DNA from: Bacillus atrophaeus
GTDB taxonomy: Bacteria; Bacillota; Bacilli; Bacillales; Bacillaceae
Direction of reading: 5' to 3'
Assembly: GCF_001584335.1 (NCBI RefSeq)
Contig: NZ_LSBB01000017.1
Coordinates: 56,082 to 120,081 of the forward strand
Length of the DNA: 64,000 nt
Shown: piece by piece, positions 9,530 to 20,386 of the stretch
How the letters are laid out: every line of letters begins with the position of its first letter
How positions within the stretch are numbered: the first letter of the stretch is position 1
Made by a program: the position numbers and the translations under genes
The notes under the pieces: model-generated
The model's input: only the letters and a program-made list of their open reading frames with translations
Databases searched by the model: none
Told to the model about the DNA's origin: nothing

Positions 9530-9547
9530 GGCGGGTACCCCCTGATT

Positions 9548-9859
9548 CTATTTCTTTATTTCTCTTGCTTTTCTTTCGAGTTCTTCCATTCTGGCAATCT
9601 CTGCTTTTCGTTCTTCTATTTTCACAGCGGCTGCCTTGAGTTCATTGCTTGTTTCAATTAAATCCTGTTCGAATTGGTCGTAATCAGACTTTGTCTCCTC
9701 AAACTTTTGGTCGAACGTTTCTCTTGCTTTTCCTTGCCAAGCGCCGCCCAATGCAAATAAACGTGAATTCAGGAGCTGTTTTGAGTTTCTAACCTCTTCT
9801 GCCGCTTCACTATATTTGTTTGCCAGCTCGAGTACTTTATTTGAGTCCAACTTTTGCAC
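9548..9859 (-). CDS. yfjA: WXG100-family type VII secretion protein
   Basis: A 103-residue, highly charged two-helix protein. The turn between the helices has AWQGKA (Trp41-Gln-Gly43), the WXG motif, and the second helix carries YDQFE (Tyr60 to Glu64), which fits the YxxxD/E secretion motif. There is no signal peptide. GTG at 9859 overlaps the GGCGGGG ribosome site, so a TTG at 9850 eight bases downstream of it is an equally possible start. It is the first gene of the yfjABCD block. The secretion machinery itself (yuk/yue genes in B. subtilis) is not in this window. Confidence 0.85.
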   Translation of the reverse strand: MQKLDSNKVLELANKYSEAAEEVRNSKQLLNSRLFALGGAWQGKARETFDQKFEETKSDYDQFEQDLIETSNELKAAAVKIEERKAEIARMEELERKAREIKK

Positions 9860-11539
<1,680 letters not shown>

Positions 11540-11600
11540 AAAGTTCCCCCATTTTCTTGGTCTATTATTGTATATAATAGAAAGAAAATGGGGGGATCAT

Positions 11601-12365
11601 ATGAGCTTGGAAGAATTGATCAATCAGCATTACAATAAATTAAATGATAACGATTTTTATATTTTAAAATATATCTTGAATCATAAGCACACATGCTATC
11701 TTCTCGGAATAAATGATCTGGCGAAAGAGTGCAGTGTGTCGCGTTCTTCGATTTTGCGCCTCTCCCAAAAGCTCGGCTTCAGCGGCTATAGTGAATTCCG
11801 TGTGTACTTGAAATGGGAGGATCAGCCTGAAGAAGGGGAAAGCCTCAGCTTTGAAAAGCTGCTTGATGATATAGAAGCCAACCTGAAGTTTTTAAAGACG
11901 AAGGATATGACGGAAATGTGCCGGCTGATTGATGAAGCTGAACGAATCTTTGTCTATGGATCGGGGACGGCGCAAACAACGTGCGCCCGAGAGCTGCAGA
12001 GAATGTTTGTGTCCCGCCATCGGTATTTGATTTTGATTCAAGACAAAATAGAGTTTGATACGATGCTGGATGATTTCAAAGGTAATGACTTATTTATTAT
12101 TATTTCACTCTCCGGGGAAACGCCGGAATTAATTCCGCAGGCCCGAATCCTTTCTGCAAAAGGAATTCCCTTTATTTCCATTACGAATTTGAAAAATAAC
12201 GTGCTCGCCCAGACAACGCCGTACAATCTGTATGCGACAAGCAAGCCCGTGACTTTAAGCGATAAAACGGAGATTGTCGCGTTTGCGCCATTTTTTCTCG
12301 TTGGAGAAGCATTGTTCCGGGCTTATGTTGATTATAAAGAGGATGAGAAAAACAACATTGATTAA
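11601..12365 (+). CDS. malR: RpiR-family activator of the maltose operon
   Basis: A 254-residue RpiR-type regulator: an N-terminal helix-turn-helix (INDLAKECSVSRSSILRLSQKLGFSGYSEFRVYLK) and a C-terminal SIS sugar-phosphate-binding domain (VYGSGTAQTTCARELQRM and IISLSGETPELIPQA). The ATG at 11601 has the GGGGGGAT ribosome site just upstream and gives the known GlvR length; the in-frame extension back to 11511 overlaps malA and is rejected. It sits between malA and malP, so it controls its own operon, probably sensing maltose 6-phosphate. Also called glvR or yfiA in B. subtilis. Confidence 0.92.
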   Translation: MSLEELINQHYNKLNDNDFYILKYILNHKHTCYLLGINDLAKECSVSRSSILRLSQKLGFSGYSEFRVYLKWEDQPEEGESLSFEKLLDDIEANLKFLKTKDMTEMCRLIDEAERIFVYGSGTAQTTCARELQRMFVSRHRYLILIQDKIEFDTMLDDFKGNDLFIIISLSGETPELIPQARILSAKGIPFISITNLKNNVLAQTTPYNLYATSKPVTLSDKTEIVAFAPFFLVGEALFRAYVDYKEDEKNNID

Positions 12366-12380
12366 CAGGGGGGTCATGGT

Positions 12381-13967
12381 ATGATGCAAAAAGTACAGCG
12401 CTTTGGAAGCGCCATGTTTGTACCTGTTTTATTATTTGCGTTTGCCGGTATTATTGTCGGCCTTAGCACAGTGTTTAAAAATGAAGCCCTCATGGGATCG
12501 CTCGCCGATCCTAAAGGGTTTTGGTATCAATGCTGGTATGTCATTGAGCAGGGCGGCTGGACCGTGTTTAATCAAATGCCTCTTTTATTCGCGATCGGCA
12601 TCCCGGTCGCATTGGCAAAGAAGGCTCAGGCGCGCGCATGTTTGGAAGCGCTTACTGTATACTTGACGTTCAATTATTTTATTAATGCCATCCTTACCGT
12701 GTGGGGCGGCGCGTTTGGTGTTGATATGGATCAGGAGGTCGGCGGCACAAGCGGATTAACCATGATTGCGGGCATTAAAACGCTTGATACGAATATTATC
12801 GGAGCGATTTTAATTTCCTCCATTGTGGTCTATTTGCACAATCGTTATTTTGATAAGAAGCTGCCGGATTTTCTCGGCATATTCCAAGGCTCAACATACA
12901 TCGTCATGATCTCATTTTTTATCATGATTCCTGTCGCTTTGGCCGTTGCTTATCTATGGCCGATGGTGCAGAACGGCATCGCTTCTTTGCAAGGATTTCT
13001 CGTCGCATCAGGAGCATTCGGGGTTTGGGTATACACCTTTTTAGAACGCATTTTAATTCCGACAGGCCTTCATCATTTCATTTACTCTCCATTTATTTAC
13101 GGCCCTGCTGTCGCAGAAGGCGGAATTGTCACCTATTGGGCGCAGCATCTCGGCCCATATTCAGAAAGCGCCAAACCGTTGAAAGAGTTATTCCCTCAGG
13201 GGGGATTTGCGCTTCACGGCAATTCGAAAATCTTCGGCATCCCGGGAATCGCTTTGGCCTTCTATGTGACTGCTTCAAAAGAAAAGAAAAAAATTGTCGC
13301 AGGCCTGCTGATTCCCGTCACGCTGACGGCCATCATCGCCGGCATTACAGAGCCGATTGAATTCACCTTTTTATTTATTTCGCCGTTATTGTTTGCAGTT
13401 CATGCGTTATTGGCAGCCACAATGTCTACCGTGATGTTTATGGCCGGGCTCGTCGGAAATATGGGAGGCGGCTTAATAGAAGTGGTCACCCTGAATTGGA
13501 TTCCGCTTTTCAGCAGCCACGGAATGACCTATGTAAATCAAATCCTGATCGGGCTCGCTTTTACAGCCATTTACTTTTTCACTTTCAGATTCCTTATCCT
13601 GAAATTCAATATCGCCACACCTGGAAGGGAAAAGGACGATCAGCAGGAAACAAAGCTATATTCAAAAAAGGAATACAGAGAAAGAAGGAACACACAGAAG
13701 GAAACAGCCTCTGCAAAAGAAACAGCGGATGATGAGGCGTTTTTATACATTGAAGCTTTAGGGGGAAAAGACAATATCACAGATGTCACCAACTGCGCCA
13801 CACGTCTCAGAATCAGCGTAAAGGACGAATCAAAGGTCGAGCCGGACAGCGTATTCCGGGCATTGGGCGCCCACGGCGTCGTAAGAAACGGAAAAGCGCT
13901 TCAAGTCATTGTCGGGCTGAGTGTTCCGCAGGTGCGGGAGCGTGTGGAGAGAATACTGAACGGTTAA
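12381..13967 (+). CDS. malP: Maltose-specific PTS enzyme IICB
   Basis: A 528-residue membrane transporter of the glucose/maltose PTS family. The N-terminal EIIC part (to about residue 415) has about ten hydrophobic segments and the GITEPIEFTFLFISP motif. The C-terminal EIIB domain carries the phosphorylated cysteine in TNCATRLR (Cys472). No EIIA domain is fused, so phosphate must come from another protein's EIIA. ATGs at 12381 and 12384 are both possible after GGGGGG. A hairpin terminator follows, closing the malARP operon. Confidence 0.94.
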   Translation: MMQKVQRFGSAMFVPVLLFAFAGIIVGLSTVFKNEALMGSLADPKGFWYQCWYVIEQGGWTVFNQMPLLFAIGIPVALAKKAQARACLEALTVYLTFNYFINAILTVWGGAFGVDMDQEVGGTSGLTMIAGIKTLDTNIIGAILISSIVVYLHNRYFDKKLPDFLGIFQGSTYIVMISFFIMIPVALAVAYLWPMVQNGIASLQGFLVASGAFGVWVYTFLERILIPTGLHHFIYSPFIYGPAVAEGGIVTYWAQHLGPYSESAKPLKELFPQGGFALHGNSKIFGIPGIALAFYVTASKEKKKIVAGLLIPVTLTAIIAGITEPIEFTFLFISPLLFAVHALLAATMSTVMFMAGLVGNMGGGLIEVVTLNWIPLFSSHGMTYVNQILIGLAFTAIYFFTFRFLILKFNIATPGREKDDQQETKLYSKKEYRERRNTQKETASAKETADDEAFLYIEALGGKDNITDVTNCATRLRISVKDESKVEPDSVFRALGAHGVVRNGKALQVIVGLSVPQVRERVERILNG

Positions 13968-14002
13968 ATACTGCTGCAGAAGTCTATATGCAGAGTGGAA
14001 AG

Positions 14003-14029
14003 AGCGCTTGTTTATCCAGCGCTTTTTTT
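14003..14029 (+). terminator. Terminator after malP
   Basis: Hairpin with arms AGCGCT and AGCGCT (self-complementary) around a nine-base loop, followed by seven T. Confidence 0.75.
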
Positions 14030-14079
14030 ATGTTTTAAAAAGATGTATGAATTTGTCGTACCTTTGCCACCTGTACATG

Positions 14080-14098
14080 TAGAAGCGAATGACTTCTA
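14080..14098. repeat. Inverted repeat upstream of the phage-like gene
   Basis: TAGAAG (14080-14085) and CTTCTA (14093-14098) form a perfect six-base inverted repeat 48 bases before the start codon. It may be an operator or an mRNA hairpin. No clear -35/-10 pair was found in the 110 bases upstream. Confidence 0.4.
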
Positions 14099-14145
14099 TG
14101 GTGTTCGTGTTTTAAATAGCAATTAAAAAAATAGGAGGCAGGACA

Positions 14146-16473
14146 ATGACAAACTATACTACTTTCTTAGGACTTTACAAACCCGATAAAGCTGAGGGCG
14201 TTGAAGTTGAAAGCCTTTCTCAAAACTTTGAAGCGATTGACAGCAAAATCGGTGCCGCTCTTAGCAATGGTACGTCAACTTATGAAAACTTAAATGAAAG
14301 ACTTAAAACGTATGAAAACAGATTTGAACATGTTACAGAACGCAACGTTATGGATTTTGGGGCTAAAGGAGACGGAGTAACAGATGATACGCAAGCATTT
14401 CATGATGCCATGGGTGACGGAGGTTATGTAGTAACAGTTCCCGCCGGTGTTTTCAGAACATCGGGATTGTTTGTTCCTTCAAATACAATGCTTATCGGAG
14501 CAGGCAAGAAAAGAACGGTCATTAAATTATTAGACGAAACACCGGTCGGTCATTCTGTTCTTACCAACAGTGATTACACGAACGGTAATGAAAATATTTA
14601 CATCGGCCACCTCACACTGGACTGGAACAAGGATACGCGCCCTGCCGGCTGGAAGATTCCGAAAGGCCCCACTTCAAGCTGTTTGCTTTTTGCGAATGTT
14701 GACTATTCTTTTGTCGAGCATGTGTTTGCCAAGAATGGCGGCCTCCACGGTTTTGATTCGACAAGCCCGAATTATAATAGACATGGTGAAATGGACGACC
14801 CAACTTATTATCAGCCCAATGGCTGTAACTTTGTAACATTTTCACATTGTGAAGCAACAGGGTCCGGCGATGATAACTTTACTTGTCATTTTGGTAAACA
14901 CACTACTTTCAGTCATTGCCTCTCTTACCATCCTATGGGGTTAAATGACGGAACTTCTAACACGAACTGTTTTGAAATTGATGACGGCTCTCAAGACGTA
15001 ATGGTTGATAGTTGTATCTCAATTGGAGGAGTCCGAGGTTTTGAGATTAAAGCACATGGTTATGCACCGGCAGCGAAGAGAGTACAGCTTGTTAACTGTC
15101 GCGCATACGAAAATGCCATTGGATATAGCATTCGCCATATCGGTCACCACACAGCAAGCGATCCTCAGTCAGCGACAGCCCATGATGTGCAGCTCGCGAA
15201 TTGTATCGCATATAACCCTAAACCAAATGACCTTTACAAAGGGGCGGGACCAAACGCGTTGCAAATCTCCGGATATGATGGTGTGAGTGTTATGAATTTC
15301 CATGCTATTTGTGATGATAGTTCAATTGATTATAAGGGTAATTCTGTAGTCAGTGTATTTTATAAAGGACGCTTAATGAGCTTGAAGAATATAACCATTC
15401 GCGGATTTAAGACTGCAGACAATGATTTATATATTGTCGGCGGGGATAACTCAGTAGGTAAAATAATGGTAGATGGTGTCACCTTGATTGACTCCGGAAA
15501 AAATGGAGTTGCATTTGGCAGCGGAATGTACGAGTCTGTTGTTAGTAATGTTTGGGGGCAGAGATCTCCAAAAAATAATAGCGGTACAGTTGGAATTTAT
15601 TCCTCAGATCCAGACCTTAATGTATCCAATTGTGATTTTTCAGGTTATGAAACTGACTTTCACATTGGAGGAGCAGTCACTCCTTATTTCTTATTCAAAC
15701 ATAAAGGAAGCGGAGTCATTGGCTCCCGTGAATCTCACGCTACAGGCAACAATAATTTTGTGGCTGGTTCTGTTCGGGGAAGAGCAACCGGAGCGGCTCA
15801 ATCTTCAGTGCTTTCTTCGTACAATACAATTAACCCGAATTCAGATTCTGTAGCACTTGGCTGGGGTGCAGGCAGCACTCCGTCATCAGCAAACAGAAAA
15901 ATTGAGCTTCATGCAAAAGAAGGAACAATTAAGGCCACAGGAAAGATAACAGGTTCCGCTACATTCTCTGACTATGCCGAGTATTTTGAGAGCCTGAGCG
16001 GGGAGAAGATTCCGACAGGAACACTGGTCACACTTGAAGGTGATAAGATCAGACCGGCTGAAAAAGGTGATCTCATGCTTGGGGTAATTTCCGAGACTGC
16101 CGGAGTGATTCTTGGCGAGTCGAGTTTCCATTGGTCGGGACGATACGTAAAGAATGAGTTTGGCGGCTGCGTTTATGAAGAACAGAAAGATGCAAACGGG
16201 CAAATGGTCATGGCTCCAAAAGAAAATCCTGACTATCGACCTGAAGAAGACTATGCTTCAAGAGATGAGAGAGACGAGTGGAACATTGTCGGACTCATCG
16301 GCCAGGTATATGTCAGATGCGATGAGACGGTGAAAGCAGGAGATTTTATTCACGCTCATAACGGGATCGCAACAAAATCCGATTCTCCAAACCAGCACTG
16401 GCAGGTCATGAAAGTGATCCAAGAGTTTGATGCTGATAAAGGATTTGGTGTTGCTTTCGTTTTTATTCGTTAA
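14146..16473 (+). CDS. Phage appendage-like beta-helix protein with self-cleaving C-terminal domain
   Basis: A 775-residue protein. Residues 1-65 form a short helical head like those of phage tail or appendage proteins. Residues about 66-590 begin with NVMDFGAKGDGVTDDTQAF, the start of the pectate-lyase-3 fold, and continue as a right-handed beta-helix rich in short Asn/Gly turns. Residues about 600-775 match the autoproteolytic chaperone domain of the phi29-type neck appendage protein (peptidase G2 family), with SDYAEYFE at 608-615; the expected cut is between Ser608 and Asp609, releasing a 167-residue trimerisation helper. There is no signal peptide. YobO of B. subtilis is a similar protein. 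It has no phage genes beside it and its own terminator, so it looks like a single acquired gene. Confidence 0.8.
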   Translation: MTNYTTFLGLYKPDKAEGVEVESLSQNFEAIDSKIGAALSNGTSTYENLNERLKTYENRFEHVTERNVMDFGAKGDGVTDDTQAFHDAMGDGGYVVTVPAGVFRTSGLFVPSNTMLIGAGKKRTVIKLLDETPVGHSVLTNSDYTNGNENIYIGHLTLDWNKDTRPAGWKIPKGPTSSCLLFANVDYSFVEHVFAKNGGLHGFDSTSPNYNRHGEMDDPTYYQPNGCNFVTFSHCEATGSGDDNFTCHFGKHTTFSHCLSYHPMGLNDGTSNTNCFEIDDGSQDVMVDSCISIGGVRGFEIKAHGYAPAAKRVQLVNCRAYENAIGYSIRHIGHHTASDPQSATAHDVQLANCIAYNPKPNDLYKGAGPNALQISGYDGVSVMNFHAICDDSSIDYKGNSVVSVFYKGRLMSLKNITIRGFKTADNDLYIVGGDNSVGKIMVDGVTLIDSGKNGVAFGSGMYESVVSNVWGQRSPKNNSGTVGIYSSDPDLNVSNCDFSGYETDFHIGGAVTPYFLFKHKGSGVIGSRESHATGNNNFVAGSVRGRATGAAQSSVLSSYNTINPNSDSVALGWGAGSTPSSANRKIELHAKEGTIKATGKITGSATFSDYAEYFESLSGEKIPTGTLVTLEGDKIRPAEKGDLMLGVISETAGVILGESSFHWSGRYVKNEFGGCVYEEQKDANGQMVMAPKENPDYRPEEDYASRDERDEWNIVGLIGQVYVRCDETVKAGDFIHAHNGIATKSDSPNQHWQVMKVIQEFDADKGFGVAFVFIR

Positions 16474-16503
16474 ATGAAATGACACGCCATGAATGATTAT
16501 CTG

Positions 16504-16540
16504 AATAGCGGACGCCTTTTAAAGACTCCGCTATTCATTT
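16504..16540 (+). terminator. Terminator after the phage-like gene
   Basis: Perfect nine-base inverted repeat AATAGCGGA/TCCGCTATT with a 14-base loop, then a T-rich stretch. The remaining 220 bases up to yfiB are AT-rich; I see no gene in them. Confidence 0.7.
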
Positions 16541-16761
16541 TAAAATAAAACACTCTGGTTCAGGCGTTGGTAAAAAGAAAAGATAAGTCAGCCTCCATAT
16601 ATTTACACGCTTCAATCCTTCCATTTTTATCTTCAATGATTTTCATTTTTTACACAAAGTACATAATAAAAGTGCGGGTTCAAGGGTTAATCCTTTATTC
16701 ATTTAAGACAAACAAATAAAATAAAAATACATATTGATAAACAGGTTTGGGAGGCTTTCAG

Positions 16762-18495
16762 ATGTCAAAGGCTTTATCATACTTAAAACCATACTATTTG
16801 ATAGCGGGGATAGCTCTTGTCTTGATGCTGACTGAGCTTGCGGTAGAGCTTGTGCAGCCCCTCCTTATCGCAAAAATTATAGATGAGGGGATTTTGAAAC
16901 AAGACCTTAGGACAGTCTGGGTATGGGGAGCTGTAATGGTCGGGCTTACACTGGTGTCATTTGCGGCGGGAATGCTGAATTCCTTCTATGCGGCTCATGT
17001 CAGCCAAAGCTATGCTTACGATACGAGAAAAGGGATATTTCAAAAAATCCAGTCCTTCTCTTTTTCTACTTTTGCGCAGTTTTCCTCCTCATCATTTATT
17101 ACGAGGCTCACCAATGACGTGACACAGGTTCAAAATATGATCTTCATGAGTCTCAGGTTTATGCTTCGGGCGCCTTTAATGATTGTCGGCGGTGTTATTT
17201 TATCATTGGCCGTCAATGTGAAACTTGGTTTTTTTCTGCTTGTGACGATTCCGATTTTGATTCTTTTTTTACTTTGGGTATTAAAAAAAGGGGGTTCGCT
17301 GTTCCGCTCTGTGCAGAAACGGCTTGACCAAGTGAACACCATCATGCAGGAAAACCTGGCGGCTATCAAATTGATTAAGGCGCTGCTTCGCGGGAGCCAC
17401 GAGGTCAAACGGTTTCTGAAATCAAACACCATACTGATGCAAAAAACAGTATCGGCCTTTCGCCTCGTTGAAGCAACGATGCCTGTTTTGATGCTGTTAA
17501 TGAATATATGCATTCTGTTTATTTTGTGGCTTGGCGCCAATAGCGTGGCACAAAACGGTACGCAGGTCGGCGATGTTGTCGCGATTATTAACTACGCCAC
17601 ACGCATTACAGGCGCGTTGTCCGTTTTTCCGTTCTTGATTATGATTTTTTCACGGGCGAAAGCTTCCGGGGAAAGAATCGGAGAGGTGCTTGAGACAGAA
17701 GGCGACGAACGGGAGCGCGGCAAAACGGATGAGCCGCTGAGCGGCCGTATTGATTTTGAAGATGTGTCATTCCGCTATCCCGATATGGAAAGAGAAGCGC
17801 TTCATCACATAACCTTTACAGCAAAACCAAAGGAAACGATTGCTCTCTTAGGAGCGACGGGCTCTGGAAAATCAACGTTCTTTCAGTTAATTCCGCGGCT
17901 ATACAAACCGGATTCAGGCAGGGTTTTGATTGACCGGCAGCCGATTGGCGAGTTTCCGGCTGAAGGGCTTCGGAAGCAAATCGGCTACGTTCCGCAGGAA
18001 GTGCTCCTCTTCACGGGAACGATCAGGGAAAATATCGCCTGGGGCAAAGAAAATGCTTCACTAGATGAAGTAATGGAAGCGGCCAAAAGCGCGCAAATTC
18101 ATGACACGATCATGAAGCTCCCGAAAGGCTATGATACGGTGCTTGGACAAAAGGGCGTCAATTTGTCAGGCGGTCAGAAACAAAGGATTTCCATCGCCAG
18201 AGCCTTTATCAGAAAGCCAGCCATTCTTTTATTGGATGACAGTACAAGCGCCCTCGACCTGCAAACAGAAGGAAAGCTGCTTGAGGCGATCAGCGCTTAT
18301 GAGTGCACAACACTGATCATTACCCAAAAAGTCAGTACGGCCATGAAAGCCGATGTCATATTGCTTCTTGAGGACGGCGAACTGATTGAAAAAGGCACTC
18401 ATCACGAGCTGCTTTCACAGTCTCATTTGTATCAGCTTATTTACGAGTCTCAATTCGGAAAGGAGGGGGCTGGTCATGCTGAAAGACATTCGTAG
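16762..18495 (+). CDS. yfiB: ABC exporter subunit with degenerate ATP site
   Basis: A 577-residue half-transporter: six membrane helices followed by an ATPase domain. Walker A is GATGSGKST, the signature is a canonical LSGGQKQ, but the residue after the Walker B aspartate is Asp493 (LLLDDSTSALD) instead of catalytic Glu, and the H-loop histidine is replaced by Gln522 (ITQK). This is typical of one partner of heterodimeric exporters such as BmrC/BmrD. The ATG at 16762 follows GGGAGG by seven bases; a TTG at 16747 would read through that site. It overlaps yfiC by 20 bases, so the two are translated together. Confidence 0.9.
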   Translation: MSKALSYLKPYYLIAGIALVLMLTELAVELVQPLLIAKIIDEGILKQDLRTVWVWGAVMVGLTLVSFAAGMLNSFYAAHVSQSYAYDTRKGIFQKIQSFSFSTFAQFSSSSFITRLTNDVTQVQNMIFMSLRFMLRAPLMIVGGVILSLAVNVKLGFFLLVTIPILILFLLWVLKKGGSLFRSVQKRLDQVNTIMQENLAAIKLIKALLRGSHEVKRFLKSNTILMQKTVSAFRLVEATMPVLMLLMNICILFILWLGANSVAQNGTQVGDVVAIINYATRITGALSVFPFLIMIFSRAKASGERIGEVLETEGDERERGKTDEPLSGRIDFEDVSFRYPDMEREALHHITFTAKPKETIALLGATGSGKSTFFQLIPRLYKPDSGRVLIDRQPIGEFPAEGLRKQIGYVPQEVLLFTGTIRENIAWGKENASLDEVMEAAKSAQIHDTIMKLPKGYDTVLGQKGVNLSGGQKQRISIARAFIRKPAILLLDDSTSALDLQTEGKLLEAISAYECTTLIITQKVSTAMKADVILLLEDGELIEKGTHHELLSQSHLYQLIYESQFGKEGAGHAERHS

Positions 18496-20293
18496 TCCTT
18501 TCCAATATAAAAAAATAACTATTGATCAAAAAGACCGCTCCAAAAAAAGAACGAAAGCAAAGGATGCCAAAGGGACGCTAGGCAGAATGTGGTCTTACTT
18601 GGCTGAGAAAAAAGGCATGCTCACGCTTGTCATGATCATGGTTGTGGTCAGTGCCGTGTTTGGCTTGCTTGGGCCTATTGTGATCGGCCGTGCCATCGAC
18701 CATTTTATTGTCGGCCGGACGGCAAGCGGGCTTTTTCCGGTATTGCTTGGTTTGTTAGGGATCTATGTCATCCAGTCCCTGTCTTTATGGTTTCAAAACT
18801 ATTGGATGATTAATATTTCTCAAAGCACTGTATTCAGAATGCGGAGTGAGCTGTTCACCCACTTGCACGAGCTGCCGATTCCGTTCTTCGATAAACAGCG
18901 GCACGGCGAGCTGATGAGCCGGGTGACGAATGATATTGAAAATGTCAGTTCAACTTTAAACACGTCGGTCATCCAAATCTTATCAAGCGTCATCACCTTT
19001 GTAGGAACGATCTCAGTGATGCTGTACATGAGCCCGCTGCTGACGCTCATCACGCTGATTATCGTGCCGATTATGGCGGTCAGCATCAAATGGATCACCA
19101 ACCGTACGGGAAAACTTTTTAAAGAGCAGCAAAAAAATCTTGGAGAGCTTAATGGCTATATTGAAGAATCCATTTCAGGCGCCAAGGTCATCAAAGCTTA
19201 TTCGCGGGAAGAACAGGTGACTGCTGAGTTTTTAGAGAAAAATGACAGCCTGAAGGCTTCCGGCTTTTGGGCGCAGACGATTTCCGGCTTTATCCCGAAA
19301 GTGATGAACACGTTGAACAATCTAACCTTTACGATTATTGCGGCCATCGGCGGTTGGTTTGCGTTAAAGGGCTGGATTACGATTGGCTCAATCGTGGTGT
19401 TCGCCGAGTATTCAAGACAGTTTACCCGCCCTTTGAACGATCTCGCCAACCAATTTAATACGATGTTGTCCGCCATTGCCGGAGCTGAACGTGTCTTCGA
19501 TGTGCTCGATGAAAAAGAAGAACGGGAGGATGAAAAGAACGCCTTACATCAGCCGATTCAAACAGGCGCCATTGAATTCAGGCACGTCTCTTTCGGATAT
19601 GAGGAAGGGAGTCAGACGCTGAAACACCTCAGCTTCACAGTGCCGGCGGGACAATCCATTGCATTTGTCGGCCCGACAGGCGCGGGAAAAACGACTGTCA
19701 CCAATCTTCTCGCCCGTTTTTATGAACCGGGTGAGGGAGCGATTTTGATTGACGGCATTGATATTAAGGACATGACGAGGTCCAGCCTTCGGAAACATAT
19801 GGGGTTTGTCCTTCAGGATTCCTTTTTATTTCAGGGAACCATCAGAGAGAATATCCGCTATGGCCGTTTGGACGCAACGGATCAAGAAGTGGAAGAGGCA
19901 GCGAAAAACGCCAATGCGCACAGCTTTATCGAACGGCTGCCGAAGGGATATGATACGGTGCTGATCCAAAACGGAGCAGGCATCAGCCAAGGGCAAAAAC
20001 AGCTGATTTCCATTGCCAGAGCGGTGCTGGCAGATCCGGTTTTGCTGATTTTAGATGAGGCGACAAGCAACATTGATACAGTCACAGAAGTCAAAATTCA
20101 GCAAGCCCTTGCCCGCTTGATGGAAGGAAGAACAAGCGTGATGATCGCCCACAGGCTGAATACGATTCAAAGAGCGGATCAAATCGTTGTTTTAAAAGAC
20201 GGAGAGATGATAGAAAGAGGCAGCCATGCCGAGCTTCTCCGGCAAAAAGGATTTTACAGCAATTTATATGAAAGCCAATTTAAAAGAGCCTAA
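18476..20293 (+). CDS. yfiC: ABC exporter subunit, catalytic partner of YfiB
   Basis: A 605-residue half-transporter with a basic N-terminal extension of about 40 residues, six membrane helices and an ATPase domain. Walker A is GPTGAGKTT, the Walker B has the catalytic Glu528 ([11 protein letters not shown]), and the H-loop is AHRLNTI, but the signature is the degenerate ISQGQ (residues 503-507). This complements YfiB, whose defects are in the opposite motifs. ATG 18476 follows AAGGAGGGGG; a TTG at 18386 lies far inside yfiB and is rejected. The pair probably exports drugs or lipophilic compounds; the substrate is not known. Confidence 0.92.
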   Translation: MLKDIRSPFQYKKITIDQKDRSKKRTKAKDAKGTLGRMWSYLAEKKGMLTLVMIMVVVSAVFGLLGPIVIGRAIDHFIVGRTASGLFPVLLGLLGIYVIQSLSLWFQNYWMINISQSTVFRMRSELFTHLHELPIPFFDKQRHGELMSRVTNDIENVSSTLNTSVIQILSSVITFVGTISVMLYMSPLLTLITLIIVPIMAVSIKWITNRTGKLFKEQQKNLGELNGYIEESISGAKVIKAYSREEQVTAEFLEKNDSLKASGFWAQTISGFIPKVMNTLNNLTFTIIAAIGGWFALKGWITIGSIVVFAEYSRQFTRPLNDLANQFNTMLSAIAGAERVFDVLDEKEEREDEKNALHQPIQTGAIEFRHVSFGYEEGSQTLKHLSFTVPAGQSIAFVGPTGAGKTTVTNLLARFYEPGEGAILIDGIDIKDMTRSSLRKHMGFVLQDSFLFQGTIRENIRYGRLDATDQEVEEAAKNANAHSFIERLPKGYDTVLIQNGAGISQGQKQLISIARAVLADPVLLILDEATSNIDTVTEVKIQQALARLMEGRTSVMIAHRLNTIQRADQIVVLKDGEMIERGSHAELLRQKGFYSNLYESQFKRA

Positions 20294-20299
20294 GTGAGA

Positions 20300-20336
20300 A
20301 AAAAGACCTTTGTGCCAACAGCAAAGGCCTTTTTTT
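20300..20336 (+). terminator. Terminator after yfiBC
   Basis: Imperfect hairpin pairing GACCTTTG with CAAAGGCC, followed by eight T. Confidence 0.75.
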
Positions 20337-20386
20337 TATATCATTTATGGTACTTTTATTTCATTTTCGTAAAATGTAACAAAATT

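Noticed and set aside
14000..16600. Possible prophage or phage remnant around the appendage-like gene
   Set aside because: No integrase, capsid, portal, holin or attachment-site repeats are found; neighbours on both sides are ordinary chromosomal genes in native order.
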